From: Burkholderia arboris
GTDB taxonomy: Bacteria > Pseudomonadota > Gammaproteobacteria > Burkholderiales > Burkholderiaceae
Reading direction: 5' to 3'
Assembly (NCBI RefSeq): GCF_902499125.1
Contig: NZ_CABVPX010000006.1
Coordinates: 186,001-250,000 of the forward strand
DNA: 64,000 bases
Below the pieces are notes generated by a model. The model had not been told where the DNA came from, made no database searches, and worked only from the letters and a program-made list of their open reading frames with translations. A program made the position numbers and the translations under genes. Positions 1 through 8,053 of this stretch are shown one piece after another. Position 1 is the first letter of the stretch; each line of letters opens with the position of its first letter.

Positions 1-294
1 GCCCGGTACGTTCAGGCACAGACCGCTGCCTTGCAACACGATGCGATAGTTGGCGCCGACAGGCACGAACGACCACGTCGTGTTGCCTTGTCCCGCACAC
101 GAGACCTGCACGATGCCCGCGCCGGATGCGCCCGAGTTGCCTGCGATCGCGACGCACTGGCCGCTGTCTGCCGACACGAGGTCCGAATAGGCAGCCGTGA
201 CCGCCGCCGCGGCGCTCGATGGCCACCACGCAACGAAAAACGACGCACACACCCACAAGAACGCCTGTTTCCAGGCAAGCACCGACACTCGCAT
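1..294 (-). CDS. Secreted ricin-type beta-trefoil lectin-like protein (partial, 3' end outside window)
   Basis: The reading frame is open from an ATG at 294 to the window edge (98 codons). It is preceded by a G-rich ribosome binding site (GGGGGG) a few bases upstream. The first ~30 residues form a Sec signal peptide with a hydrophobic core (FLWVCASFFVAWW) and an Ala-rich cleavage region. The mature part carries SGQCVAIAG, then NTTWSFVP, then GLCLNVPG. This Q/C-x-W-x-F spacing is that of a ricin B / beta-trefoil repeat (carbohydrate-binding or lectin-like). The rest of the protein is missing, so any attached catalytic domain cannot be judged. Family assignment is from motif recognition only. 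Confidence 0.6.
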   Translation of the reverse strand, partial: MRVSVLAWKQAFLWVCASFFVAWWPSSAAAAVTAAYSDLVSADSGQCVAIAGNSGASGAGIVQVSCAGQGNTTWSFVPVGANYRIVLQGSGLCLNVPG

Positions 295-388
295 GATCCC
301 CCCGTCGCTCGGTATTAATTTCCGGCCGTATTAAAACGTCGAAACCAGGGATCGGGATGTGCGCTGGGCCACTCAATGAAGACGGCGC

Positions 389-423
389 AAAAAAGCCCGC
401 ACGCGACAGCGTGCGGGCTTTTT
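389..423 (-). terminator. Rho-independent terminator
   Basis: A 10-base GC-rich arm (GCCCGCACGC / GCGTGCGGGC) with a GACA loop is flanked by A-tracts and T-tracts on both sides. It can therefore terminate transcription on either strand. It lies about 50 bases past the stop of the minus-strand DUF4148 gene and is most simply its terminator. Confidence 0.85.
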
Positions 424-472
424 CGATACGGCCTCCGGTTACGACTCCGAAGGCCTCGATGCAGCGATCTGC

Positions 473-802
473 TTAGTGGCCGAAGTACACCGACGAGCGA
501 TCGGCGGCGGCCGGCACGACCACGCGCTGGCCGGACTGCGACGTGGCGGCGGCATTCGCGCCGTAACCCGTTGCGTCGGCTTGCGCGCCGGCGTTCTGCG
601 CGGCGGCGATCTTGGCCTGGGCGGCCTGGATGTTTTCCGGATAGTTCATCCAGTCGTTCGGGTTGTAACCGGCCTTTTCAAGCTGGACCAGTTCGGCGCG
701 CACTTGTGCGCGCGTCAGCGGCTGCTGGTTCGATTGAGCGAACGAGACGACCGGTGCGGCCACCAGAGCGGCCAGTGCAACTGCCTTGATCAGCGATTTC
801 AT
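473..802 (-). CDS. DUF4148 family secreted protein
   Basis: 109 residues. It has a clear Sec signal peptide (MKSLIKAVALAALVAAPVVSFA, cleavage after SFA) followed by the DUF4148 core: LTRAQVRAELVQLEKAGYNP, then the NYPENIQAAQ segment. DUF4148 proteins are small exported proteins abundant in Burkholderia; no biochemical function is established. A GGAGG ribosome binding site sits 8 bases before the ATG. The mature region is short, Ala/Gln-rich and probably helical. It is monocistronic, with its own terminator downstream. A paralogue lies at 45550-45852 in this window. Confidence 0.9.
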   Translation of the reverse strand: MKSLIKAVALAALVAAPVVSFAQSNQQPLTRAQVRAELVQLEKAGYNPNDWMNYPENIQAAQAKIAAAQNAGAQADATGYGANAAATSQSGQRVVVPAAADRSSVYFGH

Positions 803-1026
803 GATGCGTTACCTCCAGGATTGTTTTGTCAGGCGCTTCGGACTCGGGGTCGTTGCGCATGAGTAGAAGTCTAGGAGTCTCGGCTATCAGGGTAAATACT
901 TAAATCGCAAATTCACTGTTGACGGAAACCGTACAATCTCGCGGGAATAAGCCGATTCATCAGATGATTACCGGTGTTCGCGCACCGAATACCGCAATGC
1001 GTGACCCGGCGCGCGCCGCCCGCCCG

Positions 1027-1896
1027 TCAGCGTACGGAATCGGTATCCGCCAGCGCCATCTGCCGGTCGAACAGCAATGCCTTGAGGCGGATCCGGTCAT
1101 CGGCAGCGGTTTCGCCGAACGCCGCGTGATGCAGCGTCAGCGCCGGCAGCGCCGGGTCGGCATGGACGGCCCGCACCGTGCCGTCGAGCGCCAGCAGCTC
1201 GACGCGTCCGTCCGCTTCGAACGGCAGCAGCACGCGCAACGGCTCGCCGGTTGCCGCGATCGGCCGGTCGACGGCAATCGACAGCCCGCTCAGGCTGATG
1301 TCGTGCACCATCCCGATGCGTTCCGCTCCCGCCGTTTCGCCGCTGCAGCAGGCCGCGATCCGCACCGGCACGCGCGGCTCCGCGCGCGTACGCAACCGGT
1401 CGACGAACCCGGGGGGCGACAGGGTCATGAACGGCACGCCGCCCGACGCCTGCACGAACTCGACGGTTGCGCCGAAACGGGACACCGCGGCACGGCCGAT
1501 CGCAACCGCTTCGACGTCGTCGCCGCGCGTGAATTCGAGCACGGCCGCCGGCTGCGGTTCGACGAACAGCGCGCCCGACGCAGCGACGCCGATCAGCCGG
1601 CAGCGCTGCAATGCGCGGGTCGTGCCGACCCGGCGGCGGATGCCGATCGCGGCGCCCACCGACAGGCCCATGCGCGTGGCCGGCGCGGCCGCGCCGGGCG
1701 GATCGGTGTCGGCATCCTCGCGCCGGCGTACGGGGCGGAAATGGTCGAACAGGAAAGCGTGCTGCGCGGCATCGCGCAGTGTCGTGCCGGCCGGCATCAG
1801 CGCAGCGCCGTCGGCATCGTAGAGATCGAAGCCGAGCGGGATGCCGGCGGAGAGATCGTCGCGCGCGAGCGCGACGTAGTCGGTGGGAAGCCGCAT
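1027..1896 (-). CDS. PilZ domain protein (YcgR-like, cyclic-di-GMP binding)
   Basis: About 289 residues from the ATG at 1896. The frame stays open further upstream into the end of the PBP1A gene, so a start at a rare codon nearer 1950 is possible. The N-terminal ~120 residues resemble the PilZN/YcgR N domain (LARDDLSAGIPLGFDLYD). The C-terminal half has the two PilZ signatures for c-di-GMP binding: an RxxxR-type arginine cluster (RTRAEPRVPVR) and DISLSG, matching D/N-x-S-x-x-G. In the family, c-di-GMP binding controls the flagellar brake or other surface behaviour. Here no flagellar gene is adjacent, so the target is unknown. It lies just downstream of PBP1A on the same strand and may be co-transcribed. 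Confidence 0.8.
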   Translation of the reverse strand: MRLPTDYVALARDDLSAGIPLGFDLYDADGAALMPAGTTLRDAAQHAFLFDHFRPVRRREDADTDPPGAAAPATRMGLSVGAAIGIRRRVGTTRALQRCRLIGVAASGALFVEPQPAAVLEFTRGDDVEAVAIGRAAVSRFGATVEFVQASGGVPFMTLSPPGFVDRLRTRAEPRVPVRIAACCSGETAGAERIGMVHDISLSGLSIAVDRPIAATGEPLRVLLPFEADGRVELLALDGTVRAVHADPALPALTLHHAAFGETAADDRIRLKALLFDRQMALADTDSVR

Positions 1897-1975
1897 CGGA
1901 AAGGCGCGGAGCGACCGCGCGAGCTGTCGTGACAACTTGATTACGGCAGCATCGCGCAGAATCTGAACGGCTTCG

Positions 1976-4552
1976 TTACTGCGAAGCGCCGCTCGCGTCG
2001 GGAGCGGACGGCGCGGGGGGCGGGACCGGTGAGGCGGAAGGCGCGGCACCGGCGCCCGCGCTGCTCCCGCTCGTCACGCTGGCGCTCGTCGGCGGCTGCG
2101 CGGGCTGCAGTTGCGATGCGCCGGCCGACAAGGCCGCGGCCGATGCGGCCACTTCGGACGCCGGCACCCATTCCTCGACCATGCCGCCGGACGCGGCTTC
2201 GGGCGCCGACGCGGCCGAAGCCGCCGCTGCCGAGCCTTCGTCGGCCTCGGCCGGCCGCTCGACACGCTGCGTCCTGACCGGCGCAGGCGCCTTCTTCTGC
2301 TCGGGCGGGAACCATGTGTCGAACAGGTCGGTCACGCGCTCGCGCAGCGACGCGAACCAGCCGGGCGACGGCTCGGTATCGAATTTCGCCTTCGTGTCGA
2401 CGATCCGGGCGCGCTGCGCGCGCTGGAAGAAATCACCGACGATCGGCAGCGCGCTGTGCGCGCCCTGCCCCCAGTAATCGCTGCGCAGCGTCACGCGGCC
2501 GTCGTCGAAGCCGACCCACGCGCCGGCGACGAGGCCCGGCTGCATCAGGATGAACCAGCCGTCCGCGTTGTCCTGCGTCGTGCCCGTCTTGCCGGCCACG
2601 TCGCCGCGGATCCCGAAACGCGTGCGGATGCTGCCGCCCGTGCCGCGCGTCACGACATCGCGCATCACGCTCAGCAGCGTCTTGTCGGTTTCGGCATCGA
2701 GCGCGCGCTCGGGCGGCGCCGGCGCGTACTCGGCGAGTACTTCGCCCTGGCGGTTCTCGATGCGTGTCACCATCTGCGGCTCGACGTACAGCCCGCCGTT
2801 CGCGATCGTCGCGTACGACGCGACCATTTCCTTCAGCGTGACCGGGCTCGTGCCCAGCGCCAGCGACGGCACGCGTTCGAGCGGGCTTTCGCGCACGCCC
2901 ATGTCGCGAGCGAGCCGCGCGACGGCGCCAGGCCCGACCTTTTCCATCACCTGCGCGGTGATCCGGTTGCGCGACAGCGCGACCGCGTCGCGCAGCGTCA
3001 TCGGCTTGCCGGTCGGCGGCACGTCGTCGTTCGGCCGCCAGATCTCGCCGCCCTTCAGCGGAATCTCGACCGGCTGGTCGATGAACGTGTCGTCCGGCTT
3101 CATCCCGCTCGCGAACGCGACGCCATAGACGAACGGCTTGAACGTCGAGCCCGGCTGGCGCCGCGCCTGCGCGACGTGGTCGAACGGCTCGCTGGTGAAA
3201 TCGCGGCTGCCGACCCATGCACGGATTTGCCCGTCACGCGGATCGATCGCGAGGAAGCCGGCCTGCACGTCGGTCTTCGCCTTGCACAGCGCGCGCATGA
3301 AGCCGCGGTCGGCCGCGAGCAGCTTCATCGCGGCCGCATCGTCCTTGCCGGCATCCTGCGCGGCCTTGTACTCGGGCGACTCGCGCATGAAGGTGCGGAA
3401 CACCTCGTTGTCGGTGCCGCAGCCGTCGCGGCCGCTCCACGCGTTGTTCGCGATGCCCTGCAGCTGATTGCCCTGCAGCATGAGCGCCTGCGTCGCCATC
3501 TGCTGCAGCCGCGAGTCGATCGTCGTGCGCACGATCAGCCCGTCCGAGTAGATGTTGTAGTCGTTACGGTCGGCCCACGCGATCAGCCATTTGCGCAATT
3601 GCTGCGCGAAATGCGGCGCCGGCCCCGGCGGCTCCTTCTGGCGCTCGAAGTCGATGCGCAGCGGCCGGCGCTGCAGTTGCGCGAACTGCGCGGGCGACAG
3701 CTTGCCGTACTTCACCATCTGGCCGAGCACCGTGTTGCGCCGCTGCAGCGCGCGCTCGGGGTTCAGCACCGGGTTGTAGTAGCTGTTGCCCTTCAGCATC
3801 CCGACGAGCGTCGCGCTGTCGAGCACGTCGAGCTCATCGGCCGACTTGTCGAAATAGGTCCGTGCGGCCATCTCGACGCCGTACGCGTTGTACAGGAACG
3901 GCACCGTGTTCAGGTAGGTCTCGAGGATCTGGTCCTTGCTGTAGACCGCTTCGATCTTCAGCGCGGTGATCGCTTCCTTCACCTTGCGCGTGAGCGTCGG
4001 CGCGCGGCCGATCTCGTCCGGATACAGGTTGCGCGCGAGCTGCTGCGTGATCGTCGAGCCGCCCTGGCGGCTGCCGGAGAACGTGTGGAGCGCGGCCGAC
4101 GCCGTGCGCTTCCAGTCGAGGCCGTGGTGTTCGTAGAAGCGGTGATCCTCGGTCGCGATCAGCGCGTCGACCATGTGCGGCGAGATCTGCTTGAGCGGCA
4201 CCCACTCGCGGTTCGACGGCTTGAATTCGGCCAGCAGCTTGCCGTCGGCGGACAGCACCTGCGCGGGCTGGTCGACGCGCGCCTTGCGGATGTCGCCGAT
4301 GCCCGGCGTGAACGGGATCAGCACGACCACGTAGACGACGAACAGCGTCGGCACGGCGGCGGCCGTGAGCAGCACGCCGCGGCGCGTCGGGTGGCGGACA
4401 TGATGCCACGCGGCGGCGGCGAGAGGCTTGACCCGCGCGACGGCGGCAGCCGCGACGGGTTGGGCGCGCGCGGCCCATCTGGCACAAAAGTCACGCACTG
4501 ACGACACGTTTCGGCGATTCACGCGGGTGGAGCTCGGCTGAAAAGGGTGCAT
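1976..4552 (-). CDS. Penicillin-binding protein 1A family, bifunctional transglycosylase/transpeptidase
   Basis: 858 residues from the ATG at 4552. An upstream in-frame extension looks non-coding and crosses a terminator. It makes and cross-links peptidoglycan at the inner membrane. One membrane anchor lies at ~59-79. The GT51 glycosyltransferase domain has the catalytic Glu in ATEDHRFYEHHG (E135) and GGSTITQQ at 164-171. The transpeptidase domain has the nucleophile motif SxxK (S469-T-F-K472), SRN at 527-529 and KTGT at 655-658. All catalytic motifs are intact. The C-terminal ~90 residues are a low-complexity Ala/Ser/Pro tail typical of Burkholderia class A PBPs. It is a secondary PBP1A copy rather than the housekeeping one, since it sits outside the usual pil cluster (inference). 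Confidence 0.9.
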   Translation of the reverse strand: MHPFQPSSTRVNRRNVSSVRDFCARWAARAQPVAAAAVARVKPLAAAAWHHVRHPTRRGVLLTAAAVPTLFVVYVVVLIPFTPGIGDIRKARVDQPAQVLSADGKLLAEFKPSNREWVPLKQISPHMVDALIATEDHRFYEHHGLDWKRTASAALHTFSGSRQGGSTITQQLARNLYPDEIGRAPTLTRKVKEAITALKIEAVYSKDQILETYLNTVPFLYNAYGVEMAARTYFDKSADELDVLDSATLVGMLKGNSYYNPVLNPERALQRRNTVLGQMVKYGKLSPAQFAQLQRRPLRIDFERQKEPPGPAPHFAQQLRKWLIAWADRNDYNIYSDGLIVRTTIDSRLQQMATQALMLQGNQLQGIANNAWSGRDGCGTDNEVFRTFMRESPEYKAAQDAGKDDAAAMKLLAADRGFMRALCKAKTDVQAGFLAIDPRDGQIRAWVGSRDFTSEPFDHVAQARRQPGSTFKPFVYGVAFASGMKPDDTFIDQPVEIPLKGGEIWRPNDDVPPTGKPMTLRDAVALSRNRITAQVMEKVGPGAVARLARDMGVRESPLERVPSLALGTSPVTLKEMVASYATIANGGLYVEPQMVTRIENRQGEVLAEYAPAPPERALDAETDKTLLSVMRDVVTRGTGGSIRTRFGIRGDVAGKTGTTQDNADGWFILMQPGLVAGAWVGFDDGRVTLRSDYWGQGAHSALPIVGDFFQRAQRARIVDTKAKFDTEPSPGWFASLRERVTDLFDTWFPPEQKKAPAPVRTQRVERPAEADEGSAAAASAASAPEAASGGMVEEWVPASEVAASAAALSAGASQLQPAQPPTSASVTSGSSAGAGAAPSASPVPPPAPSAPDASGASQ

Positions 4553-4634
4553 CGTACCAAACTCGCACGCCCCGCCGGCCCGCTGCGGCGTTGTGCCGGC
4601 CGAGACTCGCGCGGGTGCGTGGCCCCGCACACGC

Positions 4635-4671
4635 AAAAAAGGCGCGTGCCCCGCAACGGGAACGACGCGCC
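4635..4671 (-). terminator. Rho-independent terminator
   Basis: Arms GGCGCGT / ACGCGCC, with an inner CCCG/CGGG pairing, are followed on the minus strand by six T residues. It lies ~55 bases past the stop of the hydroxyproline dehydratase gene and separates that operon from PBP1A. Confidence 0.8.
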
Positions 4672-4726
4672 AAACCTGGTACAACAACCGGGAAACCGCG
4701 CGACGGCGGCCGATCGGCGCCGCTGC

Positions 4727-5734
4727 TCAGCGCACGAGGAATCCGTACGTGAGCGGATCGCGCTCGTCGACGATCCAGTTCGCGAACCCGCAGATGTGCG
4801 CGCTGCCCTCCACTTCCGGAATCACGGCCGGGATGTCGCCGACCGTCGTTTCGCGCAGCACGCGCCCCTTGAAGATCGTGCCGACGATCGACTCGTTGAC
4901 GAGCGTGTCGCCCGCCGCGAGCAGCCCGCGCTGGTACAGCTGCGCGACGCGGCCGCCGGTGCCGGAGCCCGTCGGCGAGCGGTCGACCTCGCGATCCGCG
5001 AACACGCAGCAGTTTGCCTGCGTCGAGCCCGGGTGGCGCGGCGCGTTCGCGATGATCGTGCCGTAGATATGGTTGATTTCCGGGATCTCCGGATGGACGA
5101 CCGGATACTTCGCATTCGCGGCGGCCTTCACTTCCGCGCCGAAGCGGATCAGCCTTTCGACGGCCGATTCGCGCACCGGCAGGTCGAACGGCGCGCCGTC
5201 GGCATAGAAATAGAACGCGCCGCCATACGCGATGTCGCCCGTCACGGTGCCGAACGACGGCGTCTCGACCGACACGTCGCGCTGCCAGATGAACGACGGC
5301 ACGTTGACGAAGCGCACCGGGCCCGCGTGCTCGCCGTCCCATTTGACGAAGGCCTCGATGAAACCGCACGGCGCGTCGATGCCGACCCGCGTTTCCGGCA
5401 CCGTGCGCTGCACCCAGCCGAGTTCGACCGCGGCGGTCGACAGCGCGATCACGCCGTGTCCGCAATGGTCGCTGTAGCCTTCGTTGTGCACGAAGATCAC
5501 GCCGAAATCGGCATTCGGCGACACCGGCTCGGTCAGGTAGCCGCCGTACATGTCGGCGTGGCCACGCGGTTCGAACATCAGCGCGCGGCGGATCTCGTCG
5601 GCGTTCTCCTTGAGCCACGCGCGGCGCTGGACGATCGTGTCGCCGACCAAGCGCGGCAGCCCGCTCGTGACGATACGGAACGCTTCGCCGCCCGTATGGA
5701 CTTCGACGGTGGAAAGGGATCGGGAAATTTTCAT
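4727..5734 (-). CDS. trans-3-hydroxy-L-proline dehydratase (proline racemase superfamily)
   Basis: 335 residues, full length for the family. The superfamily uses two active-site residues. Here the first is Cys91 in DHCGHG, while the second position is Thr255 in SPTGSGTGG, where proline racemases and 4-hydroxyproline epimerases have Cys. The Cys/Thr pair is the published hallmark of trans-3-hydroxy-L-proline dehydratases (EC 4.2.1.77), which give pyrroline-2-carboxylate. The product is the substrate of the reductase encoded at 8054-8989, which supports the assignment. It is the last gene of a minus-strand unit after the binding protein gene. It is cytoplasmic, with no signal peptide. Confidence 0.85.
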   Translation of the reverse strand: MKISRSLSTVEVHTGGEAFRIVTSGLPRLVGDTIVQRRAWLKENADEIRRALMFEPRGHADMYGGYLTEPVSPNADFGVIFVHNEGYSDHCGHGVIALSTAAVELGWVQRTVPETRVGIDAPCGFIEAFVKWDGEHAGPVRFVNVPSFIWQRDVSVETPSFGTVTGDIAYGGAFYFYADGAPFDLPVRESAVERLIRFGAEVKAAANAKYPVVHPEIPEINHIYGTIIANAPRHPGSTQANCCVFADREVDRSPTGSGTGGRVAQLYQRGLLAAGDTLVNESIVGTIFKGRVLRETTVGDIPAVIPEVEGSAHICGFANWIVDERDPLTYGFLVR

Positions 5735-5759
5735 GTCGAATCGGATGCGTTGAAACGAA

Positions 5760-5782
5760 GGACGGCGGGCCGGCCGCCGTCC
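5760..5782 (-). terminator. Intercistronic hairpin between binding-protein and dehydratase genes
   Basis: There are 9-base perfect arms (GGACGGCGG / CCGCCGTCC) with a 5-base loop, lying between the two minus-strand genes. No strong T-tract follows. It may be a partial terminator or an mRNA-stabilising hairpin that lets the binding-protein message accumulate above that of the enzyme (inference). Confidence 0.5.
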
Positions 5783-5803
5783 GGTGACAGGCCGGTGGCG
5801 CAG

Positions 5804-6925
5804 TTACTTCGCGTACGGCTCCGGCAGGCCGTTGCGGATCACGTAGACGGTGGTCGGCGCGCCCTTCAGGTCGCCGTTCGCGTCGAACGAATAGGTGCCC
5901 GCGACGCCGGCATAGTTCGACTTCGCGAGCTGCGCGGTCAACTTCGCCTTGTCGGTGGTCGTGCCGGCCTTGACCATCGCGTCGGCGAGCAACTTCATCC
6001 CGTCGTAGTAGTTGACGCCATAGACCTGCGTATCGGTGTGATACGCGTCGTGGTACTTCTTCAGGAATTCGCGGCCGGCCGCCGTCTTCTCGAGCGCGAC
6101 GCCACCCTGCGCGCAGTAGACGATCGACGCCGCGTCGCCCGCGACCTTGCCCATGTCCGCCGAACAGATGCCGTCGCCGCCGAGCAGCTTCGCGCGCAGC
6201 CCGCGCTGCTTCATCTGCTTGGCCATCGGCGCGCCCTGCGCCGCGTAGCCGCCGAGGAAGATCACGTCGGGGTTGCTGGCCTTGATCTTGGTGAGAATGC
6301 CGAGAAAATCCGTCGCCGACGAGTTCGTGTATTCCTGGTCGACGATCTTGATTCCGTTGGCCTTCGCGACGTTCATGAATTGTTCGGCGACGCCCTGCCC
6401 GTATGCGGTGCGATCGTCGATCACGGCGGCCGTCTTCGCATGCAGCGTCTTGGCCGCAAACGTGGCCATCGTGCCGCCGAGCTGTTCGTCGCTCGCGCCG
6501 ATCCGGAAGATGTTCTTGAAGCCCTGCTTGGTCAGCGCCGGGTTCGACGCGACCGGCAGGATCGGCACACCGGCCGTCGAATACACACGCGACGCAGGAA
6601 TCGCAACGCCGGAGTTGTAAGGTCCGAGCACCGCGACGACCCCCTTGTCGACGAGGTTCTGCGCGACCTGCACGCCGGCCTTCGGGTCGGCCTGGTCGTC
6701 TTCGGAAACCAGTTTGAACGTGACGGCCTTGCCGGCGACCTTGATGCCGGCCTTGTTGAGTTCGTCGACGGCGAGCCGCGCGCCGTTTTCATTGTCCTTG
6801 CCGTTCGCGGCCTGCGGGCCCGTCAGCGGCGCCGAATGGCCGATCATCACGACTTCCTGCGCGTGCGCGGAAGTCAGCGCGCCGGCGGCAACAGCCACCG
6901 AGAGCGCGGTAACGAGGTGTCGCAT
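5804..6925 (-). CDS. Branched-chain amino acid-type ABC transporter substrate-binding protein
   Basis: 373 residues from the ATG at 6925, chosen over an upstream in-frame start because of the AGGAGA ribosome binding site and the immediate signal peptide (MRHLVTALSVAVAAGALTSAHA). The mature protein is a type I periplasmic binding protein of the LivJ/LivK (Peripla_BP_6) class, e.g. MIGHSAPLTGPQAANGKDNENG. It should capture an amino acid in the periplasm, probably hydroxyproline or a relative given the neighbours (inference). No permease or ATPase gene is adjacent, so it must share a transporter encoded elsewhere. A perfect inverted repeat lies 12 bases before the start. Confidence 0.88.
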   Translation of the reverse strand: MRHLVTALSVAVAAGALTSAHAQEVVMIGHSAPLTGPQAANGKDNENGARLAVDELNKAGIKVAGKAVTFKLVSEDDQADPKAGVQVAQNLVDKGVVAVLGPYNSGVAIPASRVYSTAGVPILPVASNPALTKQGFKNIFRIGASDEQLGGTMATFAAKTLHAKTAAVIDDRTAYGQGVAEQFMNVAKANGIKIVDQEYTNSSATDFLGILTKIKASNPDVIFLGGYAAQGAPMAKQMKQRGLRAKLLGGDGICSADMGKVAGDAASIVYCAQGGVALEKTAAGREFLKKYHDAYHTDTQVYGVNYYDGMKLLADAMVKAGTTTDKAKLTAQLAKSNYAGVAGTYSFDANGDLKGAPTTVYVIRNGLPEPYAK

Positions 6926-6936
6926 GATGTCTCCTG

Positions 6937-6958
6937 ATTGGTTTTGAGTGAAACCAAT
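6937..6958. promoter_or_regulatory. Operator-like inverted repeat O1, 12 bp before the binding-protein start
   Basis: Perfect 8-base arms ATTGGTTT / AAACCAAT around a 6-base spacer; the core is TTGGTT-N8-AACCAA. It shares architecture (TTGGTY-N8-RACCAA) with the repeat at 7011-7030, and their centres are 73 bp apart. It is probably the binding site of the adjacent GntR regulator (inference). Confidence 0.7.
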
Positions 6959-7010
6959 GTAGGACACGCGTGGTCACATCGCAAGCAATTTCAAAATAAT
7001 TTCTGGCATT

Positions 7011-7030
7011 TTGGTCATATTTAAGACCAA
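7011..7030. promoter_or_regulatory. Operator-like inverted repeat O2
   Basis: TTGGTC-N8-GACCAA is a perfect dyad just downstream of the GntR gene and upstream of the binding-protein gene. It matches O1 in arm sequence and spacing, as expected of two operators for one dimeric regulator. A half-site (AACCAA) also lies near 7895, between the regulator and reductase genes. Confidence 0.7.
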
Positions 7031-7052
7031 AGCAAATTGGTGTGGATTCGTC

Positions 7053-7790
7053 TTACTTCGGCGCGATGTCCCGCCGCACGCGAAGGATGTGCTGCTGGAC
7101 GTAGAACGCGGCCGCATCGGCGTCGCCCGACACGATCGCCTCGTAGATCAGCCGGTGCTCGGACACGTAGAGCCGGATCCGGCCCGCATCGTAGATGCCG
7201 TCGTCCTTCAGGCGTTTCCACAGCGGCTGGTCCATCGTCTTCGCGACTTCGTCCGCGATCTTCACCATCAGCGCATCGCCCGTCATCAGCGCGAGCTGCC
7301 GGTGGAACAGCCGGTCGCTCTCGTTCCAGAGCGCGCGTTGGTGCGGATCGTCGACGTCGGTGATGGTTTCCATCTGCGCGAGATAGCGCTCGGCGCCGGG
7401 ATCGGCGCGGCCATGGGCCGCGGCGAGGCGCGCGATCGCAGGCTCCAGGATCAGCCGCACGTCGAGCGTCGACGTCGGGCTGAAGTCGGCCTCCGACGCC
7501 GCGCGCATGTCGCCGCGCTGTGCGAGCACGTCGAGCGGCGACGCGACGACATAGGTGCCCGAATTGCGCTTCGTGAACACGAGCCCTTCGTTCTGCAGTG
7601 CGCCCAGCGCTTCGCGCACGGCCGGCCGGCCGACCTGGAACAGTCCCGCGAGTTCGCGCTCGGACGGCAGCCGCGACTCCGCCGCGTAGCGCCCGGCGCG
7701 GATTTCGTCGCGGATCTTCTCGGCCACCTGCTCGTAGATCTGCAGCGGCCGGAAACCGCCTTCGAGTGATTCGGGACGCGCGGACATCAT
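7053..7790 (-). CDS. GntR family (FadR subfamily, FCD domain) transcriptional regulator
   Basis: 245 residues. The N-terminal winged helix shows the GntR signature (IYEQVAEKIRDEIRAGRY, LPSERELAGLF, GRPAVREAL). The C-terminal all-helical FCD ligand domain has a D/H/H metal-type pattern (DRLFHRQLA, EHRLIYEAI). FCD regulators usually bind a small carboxylate or amino acid and release DNA. It lies between the hydroxyproline transport/dehydratase genes and the divergent reductase gene, and two TTGGTY-N8-RACCAA repeats sit just downstream. It is therefore the likely repressor of the cluster. The start is ambiguous between two consecutive ATG codons. Confidence 0.85.
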   Translation of the reverse strand: MMSARPESLEGGFRPLQIYEQVAEKIRDEIRAGRYAAESRLPSERELAGLFQVGRPAVREALGALQNEGLVFTKRNSGTYVVASPLDVLAQRGDMRAASEADFSPTSTLDVRLILEPAIARLAAAHGRADPGAERYLAQMETITDVDDPHQRALWNESDRLFHRQLALMTGDALMVKIADEVAKTMDQPLWKRLKDDGIYDAGRIRLYVSEHRLIYEAIVSGDADAAAFYVQQHILRVRRDIAPK

Positions 7791-8053
7791 CGTTTGGCTC
7801 CTGCCCGGTCACGGGCGTGGATCTGGAATGGGTTCGCACTATACCGGAGCGGCGCCGGTATCGTGCCATCGCAGCCCTTCTGGACAGATATTAGAACCAA
7901 AACCGGCAAGACGCTTTATTTTCTGGGTTGCAGGTGCGCCAGAAAGTGGTATAGATTCGATCCACACTGCCCTGTGTCACGGTATCCGGCAGCCCTGTGG
8001 CGGGCGCGGCACGCGTCCGCCCTTCACGCTCACCGACGCATGCGACGTACACG

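Noticed and set aside
2111-4501. Plus-strand open frame of 796 codons opposite PBP1A
   Set aside because: It is the antisense shadow of a GC-rich gene. The translation is Arg/His/Ala-rich with no domains, while the minus strand has all PBP1A motifs.
4547-6937. Plus-strand open frame of 796 codons opposite the hydroxyproline dehydratase and binding protein
   Set aside because: It crosses two well-supported minus-strand genes and a terminator, and has no recognisable domain.
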